The notes below the pieces were generated by a model, which saw only the letters and a list, made by a program, of their open reading frames with translations, did not search any database and had not been told where the DNA came from. From Patiria pectinifera (lineage: Eukaryota > Echinodermata > Asteroidea > Valvatida > Asterinidae): a stretch of 64,000 nt of DNA. Each line of letters starts with the position of its first letter. Position 1 is the stretch's first letter. A program made the translations under genes and the position numbers. Positions 13,201 through 21,863 of this stretch are shown one piece after another. The stretch spans positions 13,020,001-13,084,000 of the forward strand of contig CM057141.1 of assembly GCA_029964075.1 (NCBI GenBank). The letters run 5' to 3'.

Positions 13201-16200
13201 CCACCGACCAGTCGGAATTTGCCATTGATTGCTTCAACATCTACCAAAAACAACAGAGGGATAGGATTTAATTTAATACTACCTGCATACATGCAACACA
13301 TTAAGAAAAGCTTTCGTTATGGTAGTCAGGTATCAAATGGAGCCGAAATGAAAGATTGGTTGTGGACGTAACATTGACACCGTGTCAACCCCAAATGTCA
13401 CACTTCCATCGAGTGATTTTGACACCATTACGTCCACATTAAGGTATTGTTTCTGCTATATTTGAACCCTGACCATACCGAAACAAAAGCTTTTCATTGT
13501 GCATAAGGTGTCCAGCAATAAATATGCCATGTCAGTTTGGGTAATATTTTACATATATGTGTAAAAAACGGCAAAAAAAAAGAATATTTGGATGTAACAT
13601 TGACAAGGTATGTCTGAATTAATACATTTTTGCTCATATTTTTTGTTAAAGTACATTCACATGATTTCAAACTTTCGCTAAGTATTTAAACACCCTAACA
13701 CAAATATTATGTTGAGCAATTGTTTACAACGCATTGATACTTTTACTAACCAAATATTTGGATGTAAAATGCACTGTGTCCCAACCCGCAGTGTTGTAGT
13801 CGAGTACTTTTTTCCGAGTACCGAGTACTGCCGAGTACTTAGGTTGCCGAGTACGAGTACTTGTACCTCCGAGTACAAGAACGGGTCTCCAAGTACGAGT
13901 ACTTGTACTTCCGAGTACAAGTACGAGTACGCGTAAGTTTCCGAGTACGAGTACGAGTACGAGTACGAGTACTCGCATTTCCGAAAACGGCCATAAGGCA
14001 GTTGGTTTATTGTGCGTAATCAGACCGATATACAGACCCACTCACGGCTAGCTGTTAAATGTGTTTGTCCGGACTTGCACAGAGGAAAATCAGGAAATAT
14101 TGATTTCTCCACAAGCCAATCAACCATTTAAACTGAAAGTACCGATAAAATAAGGCCATGGTAAGTGAAGCTATAACATTTCCCCCCGAGTACTGCTATT
14201 CGAGTATGAGTACTTTAATGATCGAGTACAATTTTGACATGTTGAGTACGAGTACTTTGCTGCCCGAGTACGAGTACCGCCACTTCGAGTACAAGTACTT
14301 GGACATTTGAGTCCGAGTACGAGTACTCCAAAAAAAGTACTCGAGTAGTACTCGAGTACTACAAAACTGCCAACCTGGTGGAATGACCCAGTTCTCAATC
14401 TTGTCACCTAGCGCTAAATAAATAAAGTCTTGTGCCTTTTTCCAATGATGCACTACGGGTATGGAAGTAGGATATGTGCTAGCGTGACCAACAGCATCTT
14501 TACTGTATATGAATCCATTGCAGTTGCACTGTCGATACAGGTACACCAAATAGTACAAAAGCAAACAATTCAAGCCTCAAATGAACTAGATCTTAATTAA
14601 CCACCTCCTCCACTCAATTCAGATACGCAGAATTTTTTGTGAACTTACCAGGAGCATAAGTTATTGGTACCTCTGTAGTAAGAACATTGCTGCAGACGAG
14701 CCCAACGTCGTAACCATGCCCACAATTGGACTTGCCCAGCTTATCATGATAACAGTCCAGTATGCTGGCCTCATTGCCGTTACAATTCAAGTCATCAATG
14801 ACAATCGCTCCTGAACCAGGCCCAAAGGACTTGACTTCCACTGCGTAGGGAAACCCAAGCTGACGGCACACCACAGACGCTTCCTCTATCTTAAAAGAAT
14901 CTTCACCGCAGACTGTTCCCCATTCGCCCTGGAAGAAGATTTCCAGTCGTCCTTCCATGCTGGTCGAGCCATTTGTCAACCGCAGATCATGTTCTTGGGC
15001 TGTGCAAAGTATAAATGAAGAAAGTTTGTTCTGCCTCACAATTCATCACATCAATGATAAGTTGACCACAAGGCATCAAGATTCAACTCTTGCTTTTGTC
15101 ATTCTTGATCATGCCCTATGACCTGACTACATGTCATGACATGACTACAGTGATGGACCCGTGAGGCGTTTTGGCAAAATGAGATGAAACTGGGCACATG
15201 CCCTAGTGGGGGAAATTGTAAAAAAAAAAAAACACGGAATGGGGGTAATTCGTGTCAGTGCAACAAAGTCGTAACTCCATTCTGCAACAGTTTTATCTCG
15301 CACGAATACGCTCCGTGCAACAAGGTCGTATCTCGACGTCCATTGACTTTGTGTGTACATCCGGGTTATTTTAAATGAGATACGACCTTTTGACATTCTG
15401 AAATTTGCGTTTCGCGTATGGCTCATTTCAGGAGATACCGTACGACCTTGTTGCACGGACATGACAAATTTTTGTTGCAGTTTTAAGGTTTATTGACACT
15501 TATAACCTCTCATATGTCTAAAACACATATTTAATAAAGAAACAGTATAAAAATTGTGGAATAAAAGATTTTTAAGGAAAAACAATTGGCATATTTAATT
15601 TTTACGACTTCAAAATTCAAAACTTTAAAGGCCTTTTTCTCAGTATTTTACTTTCAAGATGACATTGGAAAGTCAATTTTATTTTCATTTCCGGGTCTTC
15701 TCTATAGTCTGACGTGCCATTGGTCCGACGTGCCATTGGTCCGGCGTGCCATTGGTCCGGCGTGCCATTGGTCCGCAACCCATTGGTCCGCAACCCATTG
15801 GTCCGCAACCCATTGGTCCGCAACCCATTGGTCCGCAGCCCATTGGTCCGCAGCCCATTGGTCCGCGGCCCATTGGTCCGCAACCCATTGGTCCGCAACC
15901 CATTGGTCCGCAACCCATTGGTCCGCAACCCATTGGTCCGCAACCCATTGGTCCGCAACCCATTGGTCCGCAACCCATTGGTCCGCAACCCATTGGTCCG
16001 CAACCCATTGGTCCGCAACCCATTGGTCTATGTTAGTCCCACTGGTTCGACGTTCCATTGGTCCGACGTTCCATTATTCTATAGATACATCCAATTGGTC
16101 TATACGTCCCATTGGTCCGACGTCCCTTTGGTTCTACGGCTCATTCAGGGTTAGGGTTAGGGTTAGGGCACCAGTACTACCAGGCCAAATGTCTTCAAGA

Positions 16201-16451
16201 AGTGAAATATCTCAACTTCTGGTGATCCAATTTCAAAAATTAAAAAAGTTTTTAATTTCTGAAAGCCAGCCTGACATCTTGGAAGTAAATCCAGGTTTCA
16301 CTAAGAGCCAGAAAAACAAATAATCGAAAGTGCCTCATAAATGTGACTGAACTGATTAACTAAACTACTTACGTTGCTGTGCAGCACCAAGGCAGACTAG
16401 CGATGAACACATCAGAAGCATGACAGTATGTGTCCATAGAAATTTCGCCAT
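930..16451 (-). CDS. 8-SRCR transmembrane receptor gene (copy 1), partial: last two exons outside the window
   Basis: Gene-level entry. Coding exons in transcript order are 16373-16451, 14649-14999, 12881-13240, 11376-11702, 10505-10858, 7148-7459, 4500-4829, 3052-3387 and 930-1298, each exactly the length of its counterpart in copy 2. All are open, with intact splice sites. Bases 1-5 (CTGTG, i.e. CACAG on the minus strand, preceded by a pyrimidine tract) are the acceptor of the transmembrane exon, so transmembrane and tail exons lie to the left. The visible 2818 nt encode 939 residues. Nothing suggests a pseudogene. The two copies would have the same architecture with scattered residue differences. 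Confidence 0.87.
1299..3051. other. Receptor copy 1 intron between SRCR7 and SRCR8: no gene seen
   Basis: AT-rich, without intact frames of interest. An ATTCAATTCAATTCAATATA string with ACATTTATTTATATCC at 1748-1785 looks like a dispersed repeat end. The counterpart is 39755-41535. Confidence 0.7.
3052..3387 (-). CDS. Receptor copy 1, exon 8: SRCR domain 7
   Basis: 336-nt phase 1-1 exon, open from the TGCAG acceptor to the CAACT|GTAAG donor. No in-frame methionine precedes the middle of the exon, so simple ORF calling sees only its second half. Differences from copy 2 include NQD/NQY, GTP/GSP, GDP/GEP, CSSSSLASVR/CTLSSLANVW and ENF/ENS. Confidence 0.91.
3500..3706. mobile_element. TA-flanked inverted-repeat MITE, copy 1
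   Basis: Ends TCGTCGTGTCAGTGCAACAA are inverted at both sides, with TA at 3498-3499 and 3707-3708. Second family members lie at 15250 and in copy 2. Confidence 0.6.
4009..4400. repeat. ACTCGTACTCATG-rich repeat, copy 1
   Basis: Scattered ACTCGTACTCATG and GTACTTGTACTCGT motifs in the intron 5' of the SRCR7 exon, the complement of the GAGTAC-rich elements at 13.8 and 14.2 kb. Confidence 0.6.
4500..4829 (-). CDS. Receptor copy 1, exon 7: SRCR domain 6
   Basis: 330-nt phase 1-1 exon with six cysteines. It has CRELSLPF and ETIAFSLC where copy 2 has CRQLSLPF and ETIAISLC. As in copy 2, leucine replaces the usual tryptophan after CADD. It pairs with SRCR3. Confidence 0.92.
4830..6524. other. Receptor copy 1 intron 5' of SRCR6: mixed dispersed repeat, no gene seen
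   Basis: 5085-5240 (ACACCAAAAAAGCAAAATAG to TTTTTTGGCC) is related, in reverse, to 31365-31550. A GTTGCTATGGGTATAGTACT motif repeats at 5579-5622. A 34-bp perfect palindrome lies at 6383-6416. The ~80-codon open frames are not protein-like. Confidence 0.6.
6525..7036. mobile_element. TTAA-flanked palindromic-core element, copy 1 intron
   Basis: Flanked by TTAA (6521-6524, 7037-7040). The ends are AGGGAATTAATATCATTTGC and, inverted, AGGGAAAATACAACATTTGC. The interior holds a 34-bp perfect palindrome (6846-6879) centred on GGTCGGCCGACC and a pair GGTTCCCTGACTCC/GGTCAGGGAACC. It is the same family as 7814-10088 and 61025-61270. TTAA and AGGG/CCCT ends suggest a piggyBac-type MITE. Confidence 0.65.
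7027..7102. repeat. 38-bp tandem duplication
   Basis: Two copies of a 38-bp unit starting TATTTTCCCTTTAAGTACAA. It includes the end of the TTAA-flanked element, so the duplication followed that insertion. Also present in copy 2 at about 46043-46118. Confidence 0.75.
7148..7459 (-). CDS. Receptor copy 1, exon 6: SRCR domain 5
   Basis: 312-nt phase 1-1 exon, identical in nucleotide sequence to copy 2 as far as I can see. It has the compact six-cysteine form with CRGLKYRPP after the second cysteine. The donor is GCAG|GTGAGG and the acceptor AAACCAG. It pairs with SRCR2. Confidence 0.92.
7814..10088. mobile_element. TTAA-flanked element carrying a nested Harbinger-like insertion, copy 1 intron
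   Basis: TTAA at 7810-7813 and 10089-10092. The ends AGGGAATATACAACATTTGC and CCCT match the palindromic-core family. The element is interrupted at 7878-9625, and its own sequence resumes in ACAAGGATGTTGG. That junction is continuous, with a near-identical uninterrupted copy at 61025. The palindromic core lies near 9720-9757. Confidence 0.65.
7878..9625. mobile_element. 1.75-kb PIF/Harbinger-like element nested in another MITE (copy 1)
   Basis: Inverted ends of about 34 bp start GGCCAAACAAAAAAAATGGT and, at the right end inverted, GGCCGAACAAAAAAAATGGT. They are flanked by TTA (7875-7877, 9626-9628). The three-base TWA target and GGCC ends fit PIF/Harbinger. A 45-residue frame (8730-8867, MLTAHVAENLALLQKH at its start) stays open upstream for another ~25 codons, but I see no DDE motif, so the element is probably non-autonomous. 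Confidence 0.65.
10505..10858 (-). CDS. Receptor copy 1, exon 5: SRCR domain 4
   Basis: 354-nt phase 1-1 exon with six cysteines and the Pro/Thr-rich PTPTPNPTPG linker. Near the start it reads QESDLRLANG where copy 2 has QEFDLRLVNG. The rest of the protein is the same. The neighbouring intron here is the empty site for the MITE found in copy 2. Confidence 0.92.
11376..11702 (-). CDS. Receptor copy 1, exon 4: SRCR domain 3
   Basis: 327-nt phase 1-1 exon with six cysteines. It differs from copy 2 at VSC/VAC, EVV/EVI, AGN/AGD, DCA/DCT and QTT/QTL. The acidic pair CSDDW is kept. It pairs with SRCR6. Confidence 0.91.
11703..12880. other. Receptor copy 1 intron between SRCR2 and SRCR3: no gene seen
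   Basis: Unique-looking sequence with a G-run (11788-11850). The counterpart at 50975-52154 differs by a few percent. Confidence 0.6.
12881..13240 (-). CDS. Receptor copy 1, exon 3: SRCR domain 2 (variant loop)
   Basis: The 360-nt exon matches copy 2 except for one isolated substitution and a cluster of six near 13147-13163. The cluster changes the loop after GRVEVF from LYNAR to RGKAL. Cysteines, spacing and splice sites are unchanged. It pairs with SRCR5. Confidence 0.92.
13794..14364. repeat. GAGTAC-rich fold-back element, copy 1
   Basis: Two GAGTAC-rich arms (13798-13978 and 14186-14362) surround a ~200-bp unique core. The outer ends TTGTAGTCGAGTACTTTTTT and, inverted, TTGTAGTACTCGAGTACTAC are complementary, so the whole resembles a small transposon with repeat-expanded ends. 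Confidence 0.6.
14649..14999 (-). CDS. Receptor copy 1, exon 2: SRCR domain 1
   Basis: Six-cysteine SRCR domain, 351 nt, phase 1-1, with CACAG acceptor and CTG|GTAAG donor. The protein is identical to copy 2, although several silent changes are present (for example around 14775 and 14880), so the exon seems to be under constraint. It pairs with SRCR4 of the same protein. Confidence 0.92.
15250..15468. mobile_element. Second member of the TCGTGTCAGTGCAACAA MITE family, copy 1
   Basis: Shares ends and interior (ACATCCGGGTTATTTTAA) with the 3500 element. The outer ends are more decayed, so the target duplication is not clear. Confidence 0.5.
15709..16034. repeat. 15-bp minisatellite in receptor intron 1 (copy 1)
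   Basis: About 21 tandem units of CCCATTGGTCCGCAA, near perfect in the middle and degenerate at both ends (GTGCCATTGGTCCGG). All six frames are open because 15 is a multiple of three and the unit lacks stops; the resulting long ORFs are artefacts. Confidence 0.9.
16146..16168. repeat. Short telomere-like GGGTTA run
   Basis: Three to four units of GGGTTA directly beside the minisatellite flank. Copy 2 has only GGGTAGGGTTAGGG near 55912. Similar CCCTAA strings occur at 173-190. Confidence 0.6.
16373..16451 (-). CDS. Receptor copy 1, exon 1: start codon and signal peptide
   Basis: ATG at 16451; 79 coding nt to a GTAAGT donor in phase 1. The signal peptide is as in copy 2 with small changes: K to T at residue 7 and the end AAQQ instead of AAQE. 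The upstream leader lacks a 28-bp segment that copy 2 carries. Confidence 0.84.
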
Positions 16452-16532
16452 CGTGAGAGCATCTACTGGAATGATGATATGGCAGCACTGGTGTCTAATG
16501 TACCTTAAATGAGGAACGTACAATTTGCCTAG

Positions 16533-16541
16533 TATTAAATA
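16533..16541 (-). promoter_or_regulatory. Possible TATA-like element of receptor copy 1
   Basis: TATTTAATA on the minus strand lies 82 bp upstream of the start codon and is conserved in copy 2 at 56333-56341, 118 bp upstream of its ATG. The spacing difference comes mostly from a 28-bp segment present only in the copy 2 leader. No transcription start can be fixed from sequence, so this is a weak call. Confidence 0.25.
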
Positions 16542-16659
16542 AAGACCCTAGAAAGTATGTTTTCAGTTAACACTGTCCATCAATGACGTTATGTGTACAG
16601 ATGGTGAAGAAGTGTGAGGGAAAACTGTATATTTCTTGTCTTTTGTATAAATTTCTTAC

Positions 16660-16834
16660 TTTCTTAGTGATCCGTCAGGTGGACAATCTCTTAACTTATA
16701 TTCAACGCTTGCTTGGAGATAGTGATGGCATGCTGCGACCAGACCAAATGGCAACACTTGCCCATGATCGCAGTAAATGGAAGAAGCTTGTAGTCGACTG
16801 CTCCGCAGCCGAAGGATGATGATGATGAGTGATC
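16660..16834 (+). mobile_element. LINE ORF2 3'-end remnant (copy 1 flank)
   Basis: The translated tail reads RQVDNLLTYIQRLLGDSDG, then LAHDRSKWKKLVVDCSAAEG and a stop, followed directly by GATGATGATGATGAG. The DR.KW..LV..C pattern before a stop and a short tandem tail is typical of the end of jockey/CR1-like LINE ORF2. No upstream reverse transcriptase remains, so this is a 5'-truncated insertion. A host exon is less likely. Confidence 0.55.
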
Positions 16835-17183
16835 CGTGGCTTTGGAGGATTTTTTTTTGAAGGAAACTAAAATCTGAGAACCATTCGGTTGATAGTCTTG
16901 TTCAGACAGCCGGCCAAAGATATCTATTGTCGGGCCAGGAAACTAGAAAGTCGACTGCCATTACTAGCCACTGCATAAATAGACATGATATTGGTAAGAA
17001 GTATAGCAGTAGGATTAAGTTCTAGGTTACAAAAACAACGTGAGGTCCCACTACCTGACTGCGTAGTACTAGTCCCAGAATTAGAAGGCCCCATGTACGG
17101 TACTTTTCTAGAAGTGGAAGTTAAATCACGTAGAGGATGACGGTTGGGGGCACTCAGTTAACAACTATAGCCTATATACAGTA

Positions 17184-17368
17184 CAGTCGAGACTCGTTAT
17201 AACAAACTCGTTCAGACCTAGCCAAATTGTTATATCAGAATGTTGTATTAAGAGGAACATCAGTCCTATTCATTGTGCACATAAATGCACAGTCGGGACC
17301 AAGGCTTTATGTTTGTTATAACCTGAGAATTTTGTATTAACAGAGTTTGTACTGACGAGAGTCGACTG
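17184..17368. mobile_element. 185-bp pogo/Tc1-mariner-like MITE with TA duplication, copy 1 only
   Basis: Ends are CAGTCGAGACTCGTTATAAC and, inverted, CAGTCGACTCTCGTCAGTAC, flanked by TA on both sides. Copy 2 has the empty site near 56905 (CAGTACAGCC). The size, TA target and CAGTCGA ends fit a non-autonomous pogo-type element. Confidence 0.7.
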
Positions 17369-17556
17369 TACAGTCTTCTTCTTCCTTACAAGTGCAGACT
17401 TCATGGCTGAAGATAATCGCACTGCCAGAAACACCGGGGCGAACCCCTTCTCTTAGCGATAAGTGTACTGGGTTCTTTAACGTGCATTATACATTATACC
17501 ACACACGGGACCTACGGCTTTACGTCCCATCCGAAGGACGAAGCAATAATGGTTAA

Positions 17557-18089
17557 AGGTACAGTCCATCATTTGTAACTTGTGCATTTTGTTCGTTTAA
17601 AGCAACAAAAGTGCTCAAGAACTAAAGAGTAAAGACGGGTGCTGAACAACAAACTTGATGAAGTTTAGCTCAGCTTTAGCTGTATATATTTCGAGAAAAA
17701 CAACATTCTAGGGTCTCGATTTCAAATCAAAAGTTGCTGAATCATGTTTTGAATTCGTCCGAGACATGTTCTCACTGAGCCAATTGCAGCTACGCAATGT
17801 CGCACACTGATCCGATGAATTCTAGCAACCACGCGCACATGTGCGTCGTGCCAATGCTTGCGCGCGCTTCGCTGAATAACAAAACGAACTACTAATTTGA
17901 ATTTCCTACGTAAGAAGAACCGTACCGTTGGAAAGGCCTTCTTTTGATGATTTCTTCAAAATGACAGCTTGTCAGAAAGAATAATTTCACAGGGAGTTTA
18001 GTCCCCGTACTATCTTTCAACGAAGTATTTTTTTCAACAATAATTACCCTACTTACTTTTTGGATAGCTGCAAATGATGGACTCTGGCT
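17557..18089. mobile_element. TTAA-flanked MITE (piggyBac-like), copy 1 flank
   Basis: Ends AGGTACAGTCCATCATTTG and, inverted, AGCCAGAGTCCATCATTTG, with TTAA on both sides (17553-17556 and 18090-18093). It is the same family as the element at 41944-42460. TTAA duplication is the hallmark of piggyBac-type integration. No transposase is encoded. Confidence 0.65.
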
Positions 18090-18140
18090 TTAAGTGCCTT
18101 GCTTAAGGGCACAAGTGTCCGGGCCCGGGCTCGAACCCAC
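18076..18140 (-). mobile_element. tRNA-like SINE fragment
   Basis: On the minus strand GGGTTCGAGCCCGGGC gives a box B-like core, followed by GGACACTTGTGCCCTTAAGC and AGGCACTTAAAG. It is cut by the MITE at 18148. Only a fragment remains. Confidence 0.4.
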
Positions 18141-18147
18141 GCCACTG

Positions 18148-18610
18148 TAGCCCCATAAATGTGGCCAATTTACTGGACTACCTCCGTAAATAAAGGCCAC
18201 ACTTCCACCATGTACAAAAACATGTTGAACTTTGTCAAATTTTGATCTTCACATTTAGGCTTAGTTTGTAGGGTGTTTTTTTTGCTTATACTCACCCTCT
18301 TTATAGGTTAATCAGAAAGTGCTGCCTTTTTCAGATGTCTAATTGTCGTGAAATTTCATGTTGAAATTTTGATACGCAAACATGGCAAATGGGTGCAAAC
18401 GAATCTGGAAATTTCACGAAAATAGACATCTGAAAACGGCAGCACTTCCTGGGGGTGAGTATGCTCAAAGCAAAAAAACCTACAAACTATTAACTAAGCC
18501 TTAATGTGAAAATCAAAATTTGACAAAGTTCGACATGTTTTTGTACATGGTGGTACTGTGGCCTTTATTTACGGAGGTAGTCCAGTAAATTGACCACATT
18601 TATGGGGCTA
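18148..18610. mobile_element. Inverted-repeat MITE with 9-bp target duplication (Mutator-like), copy 1 flank
   Basis: Perfect 9-bp direct repeats ACGCCACTG (18139-18147, 18611-18619) flank an element whose ends TAGCCCCATAAATGTGG are inverted and continue as ~200-bp inverted arms. A 9-bp duplication and long inverted ends fit Mutator-like elements. It has split a tRNA-like SINE. Confidence 0.65.
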
Positions 18611-19617
18611 ACGCCACTGTTGCCTCTGTACAGCTACTTTCAGAACTGTAACTAATAAAAATCTTACAGTTCTGGAAGTACAGTGCGTCATCGACTGTGT
18701 GCATGCATGACCATGACTCAACACAATGATTGAATTGAATGAACAACAACGCATCACCGATCACCAGGTTTATAACAGAGAGTGAAATTCTGAGGACGTA
18801 AGTTATCTGAATTTTGTTTTTCCACATTGTGGGTATTTCCCAGAGACATGTTGTCCTCAAAATTAACCCAAACATAACATAATAATACCTCAAGCGACAT
18901 AAATGCCGGATAAATTCCAACATGAACTTGCCGCCAGATAAAACTTCTTTCAAAACATACCGGGTGCCGGTGATGATGGGTTGGGCCGATCCAGCAGGTA
19001 GAGCACTCTCCACACAGCTCATTGTTTATGTGTTATGAAATTTCAAACCCGCCCTCTTGTGATACAGTTTCATCTAGGGTTTGGTTCGCGCGCGCAACGC
19101 AAGCTATCTATGGCTTAGATAGAAAACCTCATTGACTCGACTCGTGCCGGACAACTTGAAATTGAATGAAGCAGAGATTTTTTGTTTTCCTTCCTAATTA
19201 TTCGTGAACTTCGCTAAAATTCCTAACTGATTTTTTTCAAATAGATTTTATTTGCCTTTACACAAAAAAGCAACCAAAATATATTAAGGCCTACAAACTC
19301 TGAACTCCGTGTATGTCTAAACCTTTTAATAGCCTACACTCGTTGTTTGAGCAATAACCCGAGCTCAGCAGGTCAAGCTATATTAAGTTGTAAGTTCAGT
19401 AAGTGATCGGTCTTGATGTCTTACATGAGAAGATTAAATTTCGTGAGAAACCGTCAAACAACTAAAAAACATCTTACGAGAAAGGGCGCGCTGAATAAAA
19501 CTAGTGGTCTCGCACCGCCAAGACAACAATCCGCACGCCGTAGAATATTTTAAGTTTCGTTCAATAGAGGGCGTGCCACATAAATAGTGGTCTCAACAAC
19601 GCATCAACACGGCCGGA

Positions 19618-20754
19618 TACGGAAGCTTGAATTGCCTTCCGCGTTACCGCGTTACCGCGATAATTTATCGCAGAAATCCAGAAATCAGAGATAAATCCTT
19701 CCGCGATACCGCGTTACTGCGATAATTTATCACAGAAATCCAGAAATCAGAGATAATTCCTTCCGCGATACCGCGTTACTGTGATAATTTATCACAGAAA
19801 TCCAGAAATCAGAGATACCTATTCCGTGATACCGCGTTACTGTGATAATTTATCACAGAAATCCAGAAATCAGAGATACCTATTCCAGGATACCGCGTTA
19901 CTGTGATAATTTATCACAGAAATCCAGAAATCAGAGATACCTATTCCGTGATACCGCGTTACTGTGATAATTTATCACAGAAATCCAGAAATCAGAGATA
20001 CCTATTCCAGGATACCGCGTTACTGTGATAATTTATCTCAGAAATCCAGAAATCAGAGATACCTATTCCGCGATACTGCGTTACTGCGATAATTTATCTC
20101 AGAAATCCAGAAATCAGAGATACCTATTCCGCGATACTGCGTTACTGCGATAATTTATCACAGAAATCCAGAAATCAGAGATACCTATTCCTCGATACCG
20201 CGTTACTGCGATAATTTATCACGTATACGGAGCTTTAAATTCATATGTGTCTCCAACCTCGTCCCCAGTGCTTACTTTATTTCCAACCGTGTTTCCAATA
20301 GTAAGAGAGCAGGTAGTGGTGGGCGCCCTGCTCGAAACCCTGGGGACGAGGTTGATGTGTCTCCTCTCTACAATCGATGAGTGCGCGATGTCACGTGATA
20401 AATTATCACGGTAACGCGGTATCGAGGAAAAGGTATCTCTGATTTCTGGATTTCTGAGATAAATTATCGCAGTAACGCAGTATCGCGGAATAGGTATCTC
20501 TGATTTCTGGATTTCTGAGATAAATTATCACAGTAACGCGGTATCCTGGAATAGGTATCTCTGATTTCTGGATTTCTGTGATAAATTATCACAGTAACGC
20601 GGTATCACGGAATAGGTATCTCTGATTTCTGGATTTCTGTGATAAATTATCGCAGTAACGCGGTATCGCGGAAGGATTTATCTCTGATTTCTGGATTTCT
20701 GCGATAAATTATCGCGGTAACGCGGTAACGCGGAAGGCAATTCAAGCTTCCGTA
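19618..20754. mobile_element. 1137-bp fold-back element built of 61-bp repeats, with 6-bp target duplication, copy 1 only
   Basis: Perfect 19-bp inverted ends (TACGGAAGCTTGAATTGCC) are flanked by GCCGGA at 19612-19617 and 20755-20760. Copy 2 has the empty site at about 59363-59368. The left arm holds ten tandem units of about 61 bp (TTCCGCGATACCGCGTTACT core), the right arm about six in reverse, around a ~175-bp loop that contains its own inverted pair (CCTCGTCCCCAG/CTGGGGACGAGG). No coding sequence is seen. Confidence 0.8.
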
Positions 20755-20779
20755 GCCGGATGCTGGAAAATTGAACAAA

Positions 20780-20851
20780 ATGAACAAACTCGTTTCCGAT
20801 GAACAACTCAAGAAATACGAAATGGATTCAATTGAAATTTCGTACAATTAG
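20780..20851 (+). other. 23-codon conserved small ORF (copy 1)
   Basis: ATG to TAG encodes MNKLVSDEQLKKYEMDSIEI and three more residues. The same frame is present at 59389-59460 and 60231-60302, with one residue change in the last. A CATAAATA motif lies 54-58 bp upstream in the two other copies but is separated here by the fold-back element. The LVSDEQLKKYE string recalls the start of phytanoyl-CoA dioxygenase-type proteins, but is far too short to assign. Confidence 0.25.
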
Positions 20852-21171
20852 TTTTCACGATGTGTAGCAGAAGTAGTTTGAATGGTGTGAGAAACTGTGG
20901 AGCTATAAATAATATGATCGTAACAATTTGGTGTTTGAAAAGCTAGAAATCCACATTGACTTCCATATGTCCATTCCACCTCAATTACGGTAATTGTGTC
21001 TCGGTGTATGCTTTATCCTGACAACATCAAGTTGTTCACGTCTGAAAAATCACAAGACCCATATGTGTCAAACTCCAGTGCACGCCGTTTCCATGAAATC
21101 TAAGCATAACGACTATTACACACGGACTATGAACGTTTTCTTTAGTATTTTGGGGTTTCTTTTTTTTCTAG

Positions 21172-21277
21172 TGAGGAGTTTCAAGTTGTAAGCAAACAAA
21201 ACGCCAGCGACCTGGCCTACACGGGAAAGCCACTGGGATTCCACGTCGACCAAGCATACTTGAGTTACTATCCAGGC
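21172..21277 (+). CDS. BBOX1-like: BBOX1-like exon a: first iron-ligand motif
   Basis: After a TTTTTTTTCTAG acceptor the exon reads EEFQVVSKQNASDLAYTGKP and then LGFHVDQAYLSYYPG. This matches the AYT...HxD...PPG region of gamma-butyrobetaine dioxygenases, where HxD holds two of the three iron ligands. It ends PG at GGC|GTACGT in phase 0. Its first base completes a codon begun in an upstream exon that I cannot find. Confidence 0.75.
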
Positions 21278-21657
21278 GTACGTAAAGCTTTATTTTGGGA
21301 ACCTTTTTCAATCTAAGAATCAGGAAAATAAGAGTTACCCTTAATGAGTTACAAATAAAGCACGCACAATTAACTGTGTTACTTCAGATGCATGTGCACA
21401 ACAAAGTATTAACTTCTGTTTCTGATGTCCATGCTACTTGAGAGTTTTAAGCAATCAGCGCGAACGAATTATCAATAAGCATCTGATTTCGTCATCAGAA
21501 GACAACTGCTTTACTCCATTCTTCAAGTCAAAAACAATTTCACGAGAAACACATGTAGGAGAAGACGGTATTTAGCGTTTACCTTTAGTTTAATCGCACA
21601 GTCATGTCTACCAACATGTTTGAATTAAACAAACTAGCATAAATTCTTGGACTGCAG

Positions 21658-21863
21658 ATTCAGATGCTTCATTGCATCCAAAGAACGGTGGATGTTGAGG
21701 GCGGTGAGAATCAGTTTGTGGACGGACTACACGTTGCCGAACAAATCCAGAAGGAGTTCCCTGAGGCCTACCAAATCCTGACTACGCTAGACGTAGACGT
21801 TTTGTGCGCCACTTTCGAAGATCATCGTTCTGTGCGCCTCAAATGCAAATCACCAACCATAAA
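21658..21863 (+). CDS. BBOX1-like: BBOX1-like exon b
   Basis: Starts after CTGCAG with IQMLHCIQRTVDVEGGENQF and continues VDGLHVAEQ...FPEAYQIL, the hallmark LLHC...G...VDGF...P.A..IL block of the family. It ends at AA|GTAAGC, leaving two bases of a codon. Confidence 0.8.

Noticed and set aside
15586-16323. Long ORFs of 96-245 codons in several frames
   Set aside because: They run through a 15-bp minisatellite that lacks stops in all frames; the sequences are simple repeats (PIGPQ, LVRNP, TNGLR), not proteins.
18590-19022. Minus-strand AQPIITGTRYVLK, resembling the end of a 2-oxoglutarate oxygenase (prolyl hydroxylase type), and plus-strand YRVPVMMGWADPA on the other strand
   Set aside because: Copy 2 has non-triplet indels beside it (58534-58590), and neither strand gives flanking exons or a consistent domain. 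Too short to call.
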